DNA of 64,000 nucleotides from Casuarina equisetifolia (GCA_028551475.1 CM052357.1:23912451-23976450), one strand, 5' to 3'; positions 37,556 through 49,983 are shown, counted from the first letter of the stretch. Notes: a model not told the origin generated them from the sequence alone. Numbers and translations are program-made.

Positions 37556-39258
37556 ATGGAGCATAACGCAGAGCTCAGAGAAAATTGCTTGCAGCCTTGC
37601 GGGAAAGATGAGTTTTCCTTTGAATCTCATTCATCAAAGGGTTTCTTGCAAGAGTTTCACCATCTTGATCAGTTTCAAGCCAATGGATCTTCATCAAATC
37701 CCATTTTTGGGGTCCAGCCTCAGTGTTATGATTCATTCAACTATTTCATTGATGGGTGCTCATCTGATTTCGATTTTTATGAGTGTAAGCCATTTGCTGA
37801 TAACAGTCGGCATGGCCATGTTATGGACAATTTCCAAAGTGGAGGATGCTTGGATCTCCCTCAGAGGAATCCTAGTGACATCATGGGACCGGACCGAAGT
37901 TACATGCCATTGGCTACTTGCCAAGACATCCAACCCATCAACTTTATCGTACCAGATGAGCTCTCATGCATAACAGCAGAAAATGGTTACAGTGGCAAAG
38001 CTGGCATGAATAAGAACAGGACATTGCCAACAACTTTAAGGACAATCAAAGGTCGGAAAAGCTCTCTTGTGGTTAAGGGACAATGGACGCCTGAAGAAGA
38101 CAGGTACCGATAGTAGTAATTCCTTTTGTTTTTCTCCCTGCTTGATTATATCCATTTGGCTTTATAACATCTTGATGCATGTAAAAAAGCAGGCTCTTAA
38201 TTCAACTGGTTCAGCAGAATGGAGTGAGAAAATGGTCTCATATTGCTCAGATGTTGCCTGGCAGGATAGGCAAGCAGTGCAGAGAGAGATGGCATAACCA
38301 TCTCAGGCCTGATATCAAGGTTTTAATTTGTTCTTCTTTCTTTTCGGTCAATACCCTATATTTGTTTGCGGGATTGAATTATTGATAGGCATACAAACAA
38401 ACTTACATATATATATGCAAAAAGACACCACCATGTAGGGTTTACGTACATAACAGTGTCCCTATTAAACATAGCAGTTTCCTCAAAGTGGTTAATATTT
38501 TGTTCATTCTTCTCTTTATACGTTCATTGTACTTCCATGTGATTTTCTTATGCTTTGGGTGAAGCGTTATGTTAAAATAAATAATTTTCTTGTATTAGTG
38601 ACATCTTGATCTAATATCATTAAGAGAAAGAAGTTAACTATGCATTTCATAGCCAAATAAAGATGGCAACCAGTGTTGTTTTTCATCTTCTTTCGTTCCT
38701 TTGCAGAAGGATACGTGGAGTGAACAGGAGGATAAAGTACTCATCAAGGTCCATGCAGAGATAGGAAATAAATGGGCAGAGATTGCGAAGAGGCTGCCTG
38801 GAAGAACAGAAAACTCGATTAAGAACCACTGGAACGCCACCAAAAGAAGGCAATACTCGAAGCGAAAATGTCGTTCAAAATACCCAAGAGGCTCCCTTCT
38901 ACAGGAGTATATCATGAGCTTGAACTTGGACTCAACCACTCTGCAAAACCGGAGTAAAACTGCTCCTGAGAACTCCGCCATCGAAGCTCTAACTCCTGAA
39001 CCACACACCATCCAGGTTACAGATTACGATTTCGGCGAAGTCCCTGACTTTTGCTTCGACGGAAATCTGTTTCAAGAGAGCTGCCACATGGATAACATTG
39101 TTGACGACATTGCTTGTGATACTGTGGTTGAAGAGAACAGGTTTGAGATAGACATGGCAGTGGATATGACTCCAGTTGTGGAGTGTGAAGTGAAGATGGA
39201 CATGGATTTGGTGGAGATGATGTCCCGAGTCAAACAAGTTGAACGTGTAAGTCCTTAG
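37556..39258 (+). CDS. R2R3-MYB transcription factor, MYB98-type subgroup
   Basis: Nuclear DNA-binding regulator. The MYB98/MYB64/MYB119/MYB115/MYB118 subgroup controls female gametophyte and embryo or seed programmes in Arabidopsis. Exons 37556-38103, 38193-38319 and 38707-39258 join in phase to 408 aa. An acidic, Ser/Gln-rich N-terminus (1-172) precedes R2 (about 173-224, KGQWTPEEDR then WSHIAQMLPGRIGKQCRERW) and R3 (about 225-275, KDTWSEQEDK then WAEIAKRLPGRTENSIKNHW). The subgroup-defining KRRQYSKRKCR and KYPRGSLLQEYI follow directly. R2 is split after its first helix and R3 starts exactly at exon 3. The acidic C-terminus (about 320-408, rich in Asp, Glu and Met) looks like an activation region. 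Which subgroup member it represents was not resolved. Confidence 0.95.
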
Positions 39259-40060
39259 AAAACAGTTATACTGTGTTTGGCCTTTTAGAATACGGGACTT
39301 TTTTGAGCGAAATCTAGGAAAGAGAGAGTTGGGAAACATGCACAACAGCCTCAAGAGACAGATATACTAAATAATGAAGACATGGGCGCGAAGCTGTTGC
39401 ATGGGATGACATTTCCCTTGATGGGTTTCGTGAACACATCATATCCTTTCAACTTATTTATGGAACTTTTGGACTGTTGCTTTTGAATAATAATTTCCCT
39501 GTTGGAAGTTACAATGATTTTAGTCAGTTTGATTTTTTAAACTTCCATTTTATTTGAGTAGTTTACCTCTCCCCGACTCATGATCAGCCGGCCTTTCCTC
39601 CAAGAATTGGCTCAAATTTAACACAAACATACCAATAAACAGCCTTTTGATTCCCCAAAAAACGATAATAATGGGCAAGTAGAAACAACAAGAAAATGCT
39701 TATTAATGGATTTTTTTTTAATTCACGTATCTCAAGTTGCCAAACCAAAGGCCTTTGAGTCTCACACAATATCTATTTACCTATTTATCATTGAGTTAGA
39801 TGCTTGCCAACTTATTAATTAAAAAATAATCCCAACCACGCTTAAAGTTCATATTGCATCACCTATGTTCATTGAATTGCTATATCGTCCTCACATTCTA
39901 CATTGTCAAAGCGAAGTATGCTAAAAGGGAGGATTTAAATTGATACACAAGAAATAACAAGGTAATAGATATCTCCTAGACCAATTTTGGTACGACCTAA
40001 GTCTCTTTCGACTAATACTGAAGCCTCTTACTTTCAGAAGAAAAGAGGTTCTGATGCCTG
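39259..40060. other. MYB downstream region with one arm of a direct repeat
   Basis: Presumed MYB 3' UTR followed by AT-rich DNA. 39853-39943 is a diverged direct copy of 41821-41901 (shared ATTGCATC, CCTATGTT, CTAAAAGG-AGGA and AATTGATA phrases), so the P450 relic and tandem repeats in between are bracketed by the pair. Confidence 0.5.
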
Positions 40061-40981
40061 ATCTTACTCATTGAGTGAGGGAAGAATCAATTCGAGATCG
40101 TATCTTCTTCTTATAGTGGCACCAAAGAACCTAGTCATGTCCAAATCTCCATGCTTTAGTCCATTAGGGAGTTGCCAATCAAAATGATACAAAAACAATG
40201 CAAGTGGGAACTCAACAATAACTAGGCCAAAGGTAATGCCTAGGCTCATCCTTCTTCCAACTTGAAATGGTATCTATTCAAAATTTATTCTATCATGTAG
40301 AAAGGTAAGTGGGATGAGTTTGTCATATAAAAGAGTCCAACTACTCTTTTCATTGGGTTGACCATTTAGGATGCAATCCAGCCCCTAACAAGTAATATTA
40401 GAGCAAATTGTGGTGCAATCTAATGAAATTGTGACTACTATTCCCTAGTGCAAGGTGTACAATGGGCAAACCTCTAATATAGGGTTAACAAGAGGCCTCA
40501 CCGTATCAAAGATGATATGAATTTAGGTAGAAAAAAATATAATAGATTTCATTTTCTTACATTGAAAAGGCAAATAAGATGATTTGGTCATATAAGAAGA
40601 TCTTGTTATTCCTCCCATTGAATTGACCTTTTAAAATGAAATCTAATGACGATGATATCCTTATAGTCAATAGAGCTATCAAAGAGTCTCTTGAATAAAA
40701 ACTCTCTTTAGTCCAATATACAGGATCTCTTCTAGTTGCCAACTCATTAACAATGACTTAAGTTTTGACTGGAATATCATACCCATTAATTTCACATTTC
40801 TTGCTGCATTCTTTGTAGAATCATAAGACGTGATTGTTGCAGCCAGGATACTGAGCCTTAATGCAAAGAAGTAATCGTGGGTTTTCATCGCTACTTTGGC
40901 TCTATTTGGAGATGAAACTACGATAGTCAGAACTGCTCCCAATCGAAGGTGCACCAGAGGTGCATGTCTCTCAATGTGCAA
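40061..40981 (-). pseudogene. CYP71-family cytochrome P450 pseudogene (internally deleted, haem cysteine lost)
   Basis: Read on the minus strand, 40981-40815 gives an N-terminal CYP71 block (HAPLVHLRLGAV, TIVVSSP, AKVAMKTHD, LAATITSYDST). This runs directly, in another frame, into a late P450 block at 40810-40690 (KKCEINGYDIPVKT, stop, VIVNELATRRDPVYWTKESF), so the whole middle, including the I-helix, K-helix and ExxR region, is missing. After a further interruption the haem-binding region and tail follow at about 40262-40064 (GRRMSLGITFGL, then YHFDWQLPNGLK, DLDMT). The invariant haem-ligand Cys of the CPG motif reads Ser-Leu-Gly, so the relic cannot be a working P450. An imperfect repeat of about 70 bp (40312-40385 and 40577-40650) lies within it. 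Confidence 0.88.
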
Positions 40982-42361
40982 TGTAGTGGAGAGTCAATAG
41001 AAGTGGCGCATGTATCCTATTATAGGTTTCCATGGCCCTGGGGGTAGTATTAGTGTCGAGCGATTATTTTCGGATCTCTTCCTTACTTTCAGAACCATAA
41101 TCATTAAGAGAAAAAAAGGTGAACAGCACTGCAAGTACATGGGCTATTTTGATGTCATCGTTAAGAGAATTTTTATACACCTAAAACTTGCTAGGAATAG
41201 TTTTCTTCTCTAGCTGTTCTCTTTTTATCATTTTGATGGTTCTTTAGATGACACACCACATATACAATTTTTCAGAAATAATATTAAAAGAAAAAATGAG
41301 AGACGCTAGTTGATAAAATTATTATTTTATTCCTAATCTTGATTTTGATTTCATATATTTTCCCTATCGATTTTCTTTTCAATCGTTGTGATGATTCATT
41401 AAATGATATACCACACATAATTTTTCAAATATAATATTTACAAAAAGAAAGATACACTAATTGATAAAATTATTATTTCGTTCTTAATCTTAACTTTCAC
41501 TCCATACATCTTATCTATCATTGTGATGATCCATTAAACGAAAATTTTTCAAACATAATAGTTAAAAGCAACATGCGAGACATGCTTATTGCTAAAATTA
41601 TTATTTTGTTTTTAATCTTAACTTTGACACCATACAGAGCAAAACTTTGAATGTTTTTTTTTTCTTCCTTTTGTCTATTATTATTATTTTCTTTTCTTTC
41701 AAGTAAAGGATTAACCGGAATCTCTACAGCATAATGATGCCATTACGTAGCTTCTATGCAAAGATCGCCCTCATTCCTGACCCCAAACGGAAAAAGAACC
41801 CCAATCGTGCTCAAATTTAGATTGCATCGTCCTATGTTTATGTCGTCATCACATCATGCATTGTTGCAGCAAGCACTAAAAGGAAGGAATCAAATTGATA
41901 AATAGAAAGTTGCACGACATATGACATAGCAAGGATGAGTAATGAATTGTGCACGCTGCGTACCTAAACATAAACATGCATGGCTATGAAGGTGGACATC
42001 TAGATGAGCAGTTAATGTGGATGGTTCAGTGTGAATGGATAATTCTAGAAAATGTCAACCAAATGTGAAGTCGGGTAAGGAATAACTTCCAAAAATCTAC
42101 AAATCCAGTGGAAAAGAGAAAGGAAATTTTTTATTAAAATCCAAAAAGAAAGAACAAAGGATGATTTGGGAGCAACACCATTTGCTCCTCTGGTCCACAA
42201 AAGAATATAAGTTCTGCCATATAAACTACACCGTCACAGGAAACCAAATTACGAATTAATTCCCGGCCTTACCTACAAACAAATTCTTGAATGCAGTGTG
42301 ATTTATCACTATCACCTACGCCTCATTTTATAACCAAAAATATTCTCCATGAAAGATTTCT
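40982..42361. other. Intergenic region between the P450 relic and the phosphoenolpyruvate translocator
   Basis: Holds the three-copy tandem repeat (41234-41636) and the right arm of the bracketing direct repeat (41821-41901). The last few hundred bases should be the translocator 3' UTR. No other gene seen. Confidence 0.5.
41234..41636 (+). repeat. Three-copy diverged tandem repeat, 112-155 bp units
   Basis: Units start at about 41234, 41389 and 41524, each opening with TGATG-TTC/CC-TTA-A-GA and containing ATTTTTCA-A-ATAATA followed by AAAATTATTATTT-GTT-TTAATCTT. Copies are clearly related but diverged, with length differences. No coding content. Confidence 0.75.
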
Positions 42362-45300
42362 TCAGGCCTTCTTTGGCTTAAGGCGCTTCACCTGTGAATA
42401 AACAAAGACTCCAGCAAGAGCAAGTGCGGTGCCTGCATCAAACCCAAGACAAAAGCATCAGTATGACAGGAAAGGAGTGTAGTAAAGAAAATAACATTCT
42501 AACAATTCCGAACTATTTTAACAACTAAAGATTACACAAGTAACTTGCCAAGAGTATTGATAGGTGAGACAGGAGTTTTAAAGAAGAGGACAGAGCTGAC
42601 AATGACCACTACCCGCTTCACACAATTTCCTACGGAGTGGGTAACAGGTGATACCCTCTGCAATATCATATAGGAAACCTACACAGTTCAACCCACGAAA
42701 GTCAATATCGTTCCAAGTGAGATAAAAGTAGTGAAAATATATGACGACAGTATAGAAGTACATGCATGCCCATTTAAAGTCTCCAATGCTTTAGAAGGTT
42801 GCTCACATTCCAGGATTTTCATCATTTTCTCTTTTGTTTTCCATGTTATGGTTTAGATATACTCAAAGTTTTTGGGTTTTTACAGCAAGACCCTATGTGC
42901 AAGAAAAAGCAAAGAGCTCTCCTGCTCAGGATATTCACTAGATTCATGATGAGAAAGCCCAGGCGAAAGAATAATTGATGAGAAACACCCCATTTTAATC
43001 CTCCATGTAAAAAGACCAAAAAATGATGGTAATACGTAAAAAGTCACGTGTCATAATCTAATAGGACAAAATTATTTTAATCCTCCATGTCAAAAGACAA
43101 AATATGATGGTAATGTTTAAGATTCAATCATGTGTCATAATCTAATAAGAGGATACACGGCTAAAACACCTCCATAACGATTGCACAAATTCCTCAAATC
43201 TGTTTTCAAATAACTTCATGCTCATAGTTCTGTAGTCCCGCAGCTATACAATTATTTAAACTCAAACCATCTGAGAAGAGTTGAATGCTTATGACTACAG
43301 GCCAGAAAATTGGTTACAATTTGTAAGATGGCAAATCTTGTATATAAAAAGCATATAACTAAATCAAGTCAGATTATAATATACATGAGAAACAAAAAAT
43401 ACTTTGGAACAAGAGTCAAGAAAAGTGGCCTCACCTGCTGATAGGCATGGAAGCAAAGTGCAGCCATGAGAGACCTGGTATAAATTTGTCTAACATCTAA
43501 TCCCTGTCAAGGAATACAGCATACAACATCAAGTTAGGTGGCCATGTAAAGCAGAGATACTTCTGGTAAAACCAAGACCACATATTATTCTGTTCAGTTC
43601 TTAGCTTCTAAAATAGTTACTCACAGCTGATTGCAGGTATGCAGGAGTAAACCTGACACCCTCCGTGAAGAGAGCCACTGGAGCCAACAAGATAAAGGAC
43701 ATTACTGTTATTATTGAGAAGAGAGTAATGTTGTCCATTGAGTCCTGTGAAAAGTTATGTGCCAATTCCAGGTTAAAATAAAATTCAACCCCAAAAAAAG
43801 ATAGCATAGCTGCAGGACAAAGAAAAAGCAACCGAACACAGTATGACAGAACAACTCATACAACTGTTGCATATGATTATTTTGGTACGGAAGAAAAAAA
43901 AAAAAGCAGCATTATTAAGAAGATTGAATCTGGAGAGTGTAGATAACCTCTTTCTTAACCATGACTTTTTTGCTAAGTACATTACGAGATTGGTTCGACA
44001 AATTGGAAGCCATTGCACTCCAGAATCCAGCCCTTCTCCAAAACAAAGCGGAAAGATCATATGTCATAACTCAGGATACAAACTTGATTAACACTGAATC
44101 CTAAGTCAAAAGCTACATGCAGGCTCTCTTCCAATCTTCATAATCAAACAAAATTATAAGATATCATACCAGTTAAAAGATGCTTCAGTAACTGACGCCA
44201 GAGCCACTCCACCAACAATCGGTAAAAGAGAAGCAACAACCCATGGCGTGGGCATCTGCAGGATCATGATAAAAGTAGTTAAACTTGGAACCTATTTATA
44301 TACAATACTCGGGTGCATAATGATTTCCATACAACTTATCCATTTTACTGATCCATACACCATGTTCACAAAGGTTGAGATTACAAGAGATAAAAGTAAA
44401 TGGAGAATGTTGCTGTCAATGCTCTCATATTCCAGCATATAGTTTGATTTCCACCCAGCAGATCTCAGAAATCTGAATAAAAAAAAGAGGAAAAAGACAA
44501 AAAAAAATTCACCTCTGCTAGGAACATGGCAGAGAGGACGACCGAGAAGAAGGGCTCCATAGCTTTAATTGTGTGAGTGAATGACACTGCAACTTTTCCA
44601 AGACTCATATTAGTGAAAAGGTTTCCCAGCGTATGCACCATTGCCAGTGGCACTATCGCTGCAAGCTGTCAAAAAAGAACCCAAACATAGGAATCACCAT
44701 CCGAAATCAATGCCCATACATATGATACTAAAACTTTCGCACGATACTAAATACCTGTGCACCACTAAGCTTTGGTCTTTTATAGAGATTAAGACCCCAC
44801 ATGAGCGAAACAAGTACAGTCCCCACAGCAAATTGAATTACAGTGACAGTCATAGGGAATGGGTAGACCTTCAAAACCTGTAAATAAAAAGCATAAAAAG
44901 TCATGCCTCTTACAGAAAGGCCACCATGCAATTATTTTTCAGATGAAGGATCAACACAATTTTAAACTAGCGTATCATTCTCAGTGGCTTGATAAGAATT
45001 GAAACCTAGGACCCAGAAAAAACCAGATACAAATTACCTTTCATGATCCACTATAAATACAACTAAGAACCTCAGACCATATGAATTTTGCCACTAAAAT
45101 GAACATTATCTTTTAATGACAGGAAAAGGAAATTACTTTTCTCTCAAAGTGATCTTTCCTGGACCGCTTTCCACCAAGGAAAAGGGAAAAAAATAAATCA
45201 AATCAAATCAAAGACCATTTACGATATCACACTCCTGAACTAACATAGTTCATTCTTTTTCTATTAGAAAATAAAAAACCTTCACCGAATGTTTTTTGCT

Positions 45301-45838
45301 TCTTTCGTCAAGCAATTTAAGCCACCACCTTTCAGAACACGCACTTCGCACAAATCTTAACATTCAAAGCTAATACTAATTGCAAGTCATTCGCTCGAGA
45401 CCAAAAAACATCGTCAACAATTCACCAAACCCATCGACTCCTCACCTGCTTGTTGTAGATATTGAAGTATATGTTAAAGAGGTACCAGAGCCCAAACAAC
45501 AATCCGAGCTCCAACGTCTTCAACAAGCCACTCGCTTCCGGCTTCTCGCCAGCGCTCTCAGGCACCGTGGTGGCCCTGACCTCTAAACTCTTCGTTTCAC
45601 GATCGCAGTCAGGCGCGGGGACCGAAGGCCAGGGCCTGAATTTGAACGAGTCCGACAAGGACAGAGACCAAGACCGGCGAGGAAAGCCAGCAGATACGGA
45701 CACATTGGCGCGATCTTGATGTCTGGAAGAAGAGAAGGTGCGAATGGGATCGAACTTAGGGTTGAAGAGTCGGTTGGAAGCCGTGCTCGGCTTCAGGAGA
45801 GGGAGCCTGGGCGCGTGAGTGAACGCCGCGCTCTGCAT
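42362..45838 (-). CDS. PPT: Plastid phosphoenolpyruvate/phosphate translocator (PPT)
   Basis: Inner-envelope antiporter importing phosphoenolpyruvate into plastids in exchange for phosphate, feeding the shikimate pathway. Exons 45838-45446, 44877-44755, 44665-44513, 44255-44170, 44032-43948, 43744-43625, 43503-43435, 42678-42549 and 42432-42362 join in phase to 409 aa, the PPT1 length. The first 80-90 residues are Ser/Arg/Pro-rich, like a chloroplast transit peptide. The mature part begins at [23 protein letters not shown] and contains [41 protein letters not shown] and the signature [17 protein letters not shown] near the end, with about eight to ten membrane helices. The Lys-rich C-terminus (KRLKPKKA) is typical. 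The last intron has a GC donor (TTG then GCAAGT). PPT1 and PPT2 are not separated here. Confidence 0.95.
42992..43154. repeat. Two-copy 82-bp tandem duplication in a PPT intron
   Basis: Units beginning ATTTTAATCCTCCATGT at 42992 and 43074 share AAAGAC, ATGATGGTAAT and GTGTCATAATCTAATA with a few substitutions and small gaps. The repeat lies within the intron between coding exons 7 and 8 and away from the splice sites. Confidence 0.85.
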
Positions 45839-47041
45839 TTTGGAGGCCTGAGATTGAGATCTGACAGAGCGAGCGAGTAATAGTTTATGAGAGGGAGGTC
45901 CTTGGAGAATCCGCAGTTGGAGGGAGGGTGGTTGGGTTGGTGAAGCAGAAAGAAGTGCCTACTGTGGAGGGCGACCCGTGGCCACTGGTACTAGCAAAAA
46001 CTAAAAAATTAAAAAAGGAAAAGGAAACTCCCAGTCGTCTAGTATATCCTTCCAGATTCTACTTTCGTGGTTTCTTTTTATTTCTCCTTTCTTTTTTTTT
46101 TTAAAAAAAAAAAGCAATATGGCTACTAAATTTTTTTAATACGATAACCAATTTATAAGAGAGAAATACATATAGTGACATCATAAATTAATATTTTAAT
46201 AATGACACAAGGACAGCTGGTCCTCTTAATTTCCATTTTTGGAAAAGGGGTAAATCTTTCTGACATTTTTTTTTTAATATTTTTGACATTTTATAACGTA
46301 TCTTTGTCCTAAAGTTAACTTGGTCTTGTTGTTATTTCTAATTTCTTTTGTCTTTTCACTGTCCCTCGTACTTGCAAACGTGGGCTGCTCTTAACAAGTT
46401 TTGACCTTTTGGTGCGGAAATTTGGTCCTTGATCTTCTTCTTCTTGGCTCGGTCTATTTACCAACGAACGGCAAGCAATAAGCAGCAGCCTCCGCTCAGA
46501 TCCGAAACAGCTAACGTCATGGCAGTCTTTCATGGACTCGCTCGCCCATGAGTTTTTGACCGTTGAATAATGGTTCCCTGGATGGGCCGAGTGAATAGAT
46601 TAGGTGTCCAAGTTGGATGGACATGGGAAGCAAACCAAGATGCTGTACGAGAATAAGCCAAGAAAAAGCGTCTGGGTTCATCCTCCTTAATCACAACATC
46701 ATCTTTACTTGTATTCCTCATGAAACTTGTAAATATATATCAGTTTCAACTCCATGACAGTAACGAGACATACCCATGAAGAAGTAACGGCTGAAAATAC
46801 ATAGCAATGGAACCTATCAAAACACGTCAGTGAACATGGTGGACATTTATGGTAACAAAATTGATTGTTGTAGAGTAAAATTAATGATATTATTAAGCCA
46901 TTAATTTGTCTGGGAGACTATGGATCAATGCAGCTCCATTTCGTAGCCCATAAATCCAGTGGCATAAATAAATTAAATTGATTGCACTTGGGTAAAGAGG
47001 AATACAAGAGTTAGATATTTGCGTTGGTACACATTACATTT
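45839..47041. other. Promoter side of PPT and downstream side of the RING ligase gene
   Basis: The first 150 bp are the GC-richer 5' leader of the translocator. The centre is AT-rich with long A/T runs, and 46380-46720 is somewhat richer in GC, without a recognisable protein. The right end should be the 3' UTR of the minus-strand RING gene. Confidence 0.5.
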
Positions 47042-49429
47042 TTAAGACATGTATACTTGAGCACTTGCAGTCTTCATCACCTGGCAAACAGGACATACTT
47101 CAATAAACACCTCGCAGTCCTTACAGAGACACAGATGCCGGCATGGAATCAACAAGATACTGACTTCTTTAACTTTACAAGCCCTGCAATTCATCTGTTT
47201 CTTCGCGAAGACTCCGCTGCTAGAACCATCTACCATGCCTTGATGATCGACATTTGCATATGAGGCTGCATCGTCAACCTCGCTGTCCCCACATCCTTCC
47301 TTCCCATGGATGGCACCTTGTGCCATGACTTGCTGCAAGTTGCCCTTCAACACATTGACCACAGACTCACTGTACTTTGCTCTGTAATGCCAGGATTGAA
47401 CCTCCATAGTAATCTGCTTCATTCTCTCCACTAATTCCTTGTTCTTACGGTTCATATTCTCTATCTCAAGCTCTTTTTCATGCAACTTCCTATCAACCAC
47501 CTTTTCTATGGCACTCAGAAAAGAAATTGTGTGTCTTTGCTTCAGTTCCCCAACATCCTTGAGGATGGTTTCTTCCTGTTACAGACACACCACGGAAAAT
47601 TGTTTTTGCAAAAGCTGTAGTGAAAAGAGAATCATCGAATCTATTGCAAGCCAGTTTCTAGGATCAGAATCAATGTCGTAATTAGTAAAAACAATGATAA
47701 GCGAGGATCAAAACCTTACTTCTGAATCTTTCAACTCGAACAAAATGGCAATATTGTTAAGATCAAAGTGTAAACAGCACCCTAAGTTGATTTCGGGGTT
47801 AGGATCAGTACCTGAAATCTGATGTAACAATTAAATTCTTCATTCTGTCGATCAATCTCCATCTTCAGATTATCACTGAGAGACAAAATAACTGGAAGCG
47901 CAGCTGTCATATTTTCACTCACAGAAGTTACAGAAGAGTTGTGTTCATCCTCCTCATATGCAAGTTTCAGACCAATTGACACGGGGTTAGGATTCAGAAT
48001 GCTTCCAGACAAACCAGGTCTGTCTTGAGATACATTATTGTTCAGAGACACAAGACGCTTTTGCTGTCTGGAAACAGATTCTGCTTCCCTTGCTCTTTTA
48101 GTTGGCTGCTCCATCGCACTCATATGGTCATTTCCCGTGTAGTTTAAGGGACCAACACTGCACCCAACAGGGACTGTGACAAATGCAACATCACCTCCTG
48201 TGATTAGTTAATGAACAACATGCTACAGTTTATTTATTAAAAATAAATAAATAAATAATAATAATAAAAGGCAACAGACTTTTAGCACAATGTCTATTTT
48301 ACTGCTAACAAGAAATGCCACAGACTAATCACCAACCTAAGTTCGCATAAACAAGGAGAACAGCAAGAAACTTAATTGTAATTACAAGTCCACCTAATAA
48401 ACATCAAAAGAGGTCACATCTGATAACAAAAAAAGAACAGAAAAGAACGAAGAAAATGCATCAATGAGATAATTCCCAACTCACTGCATAAGGGTGGAAG
48501 ATAAAGACTGCTGTAAAGGGCAGAAATAAGGAAGGGAAGAATGAACAACGGAATGTCTGGACAACACTAAAATTACTTGCCCTGGTTTATGATGTTCAAA
48601 GTTCAGTGGTCCATCAACCACACTAAAGGCTAGCGGATTAAAAGAAAGACCATAGAATTCCAATTTATGGATGCTAAAAGAGGCTAGGCATTCGTTTGTC
48701 TTGACAGACAGAATAAGTCTAACTGCACTGGTTTACTGGCAAATAGACCAGTCACAAATCGGAAGATATTCCCCATTGAATCACTATTACTTAAGATCTT
48801 CTAACAATTGATCTTCATTGCGTTGCACAAAAATGGAAGAGAATGGAAGTGTTAAGATATTGCACATACACACGTGCATATGTACATTCATCCATACATA
48901 TACGCCATTTCCATAGCCACCATCAAAAGAACACCCATCTAATGTTATCCTGAAAAAGCCTATTGGAAAGTGCATTGGATTCAATATTTGCCGGCGCTTC
49001 CAAACATGGATATGTTAAATGGTCACATGATGTGTCGCAGCTATGATCCCTGAAACAACAAGTTAACCCGAAATACCCAAACCAGATGAGAAACCTTGTC
49101 CTAATCGATTAAAGCTTCCAAATATATATAGACCAAGCACATAACAATTACATTCCAAAAAGAAATAATTGGAGCAGGGAATATGAGGGGCAGTGCATAT
49201 AAAATCAACATGAACAACAGATATAGTCTCCTTGGATAACAGAGCAACATCGTTAAAAAATTAATCTGACTTTAGAGGGGGAGAAACAATGTAATTGAGT
49301 GATAAGTTTTAAGAAAAACTTACAATCTCCAAATAGCTGCAGCTGAGGCAATCCACTCGTGACATATTGTAAATGACTTTCCTCGAGGAAAGTGGGAAAG
49401 ACAGGATTGCTATTATCACCTCCAAACAT
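47042..49429 (-). pseudogene. BOI/SBP1-type RING E3 ubiquitin ligase, reading frame broken by one base
   Basis: S-ribonuclease-binding/BOI-related RING protein; the family members ubiquitinate targets in cell-death, hormone and stress control. Exons 49429-49324, 48173-47812 and 47576-47042 would encode about 333 aa. The parts are a conserved start (MFGGDNSNP, LPQLQLFGD), CSVGPLNYTGNDH, KRAREAE, a central coiled coil (about 135-225, RQNEEFNCYIRFQ to EIENMNRKNKELVERM) and a C-terminal C3HC4 RING (CRACKVKEVSILLIPCRHLCLC, then CPVC), ending in SAQVYMS. The exon-3 frame is interrupted: the family-like reading is in one frame up to QRHTISF and in another from LSAIEK, because of an extra base in the A-run at 47519-47523 (T-run on the coding strand). 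As read, translation stops after SECHRKGG, losing half the coiled coil and the RING. This could be a true null allele or a sequencing error; everything downstream is intact. Confidence 0.85.
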
Positions 49430-49983
49430 ATTCCTACAAGAAACTAAGAAATAGTGTCATCATTCCATAATCTGCTCGAACTTGTTAATGAATGATAGTT
49501 AACAACGAAAGCTCAATAATCTCCTTTCAAAAAAGGACCCAAATAACGCATATTGAAGCGCCTAAAGATACTAAATGGCTATGATGAATACCAGATGATA
49601 AATAAACTGCTTAGAATACCACGAGCAACATAACCACTATGTAGCTAGATACACTTTGCAGGCAAATGGAAATCAAATGCCTAAAAAACTGGATGACCAA
49701 CAGCTTAATAGACAAAGAAATCAAACAAGCAAATATTAAAACAAGTAGCGTCCATAGATTACTCTAAAACAAATCGTAACCCCAAAAATCGCCTAAAGAA
49801 AGCCCCATCGCACAACACAAGTCAGCAAGTCAAATTCCAACCATTCAGGCCATCAGAGGTTTCAACTAATGCGATATCCAGATCAAGAATCCCACAGAAA
49901 GATCAGAAATGTCGATCTCTTTCCTATCCGGTAGTTTCACGGGAACCAAACGGCGATAACACGAACGAAATCAAAAGCGGTAC

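Noticed and set aside
37608..37973. Alternative 121-codon frame overlapping MYB exon 1
   Set aside because: Out-of-frame shadow of the MYB coding exon, which has the conserved protein.
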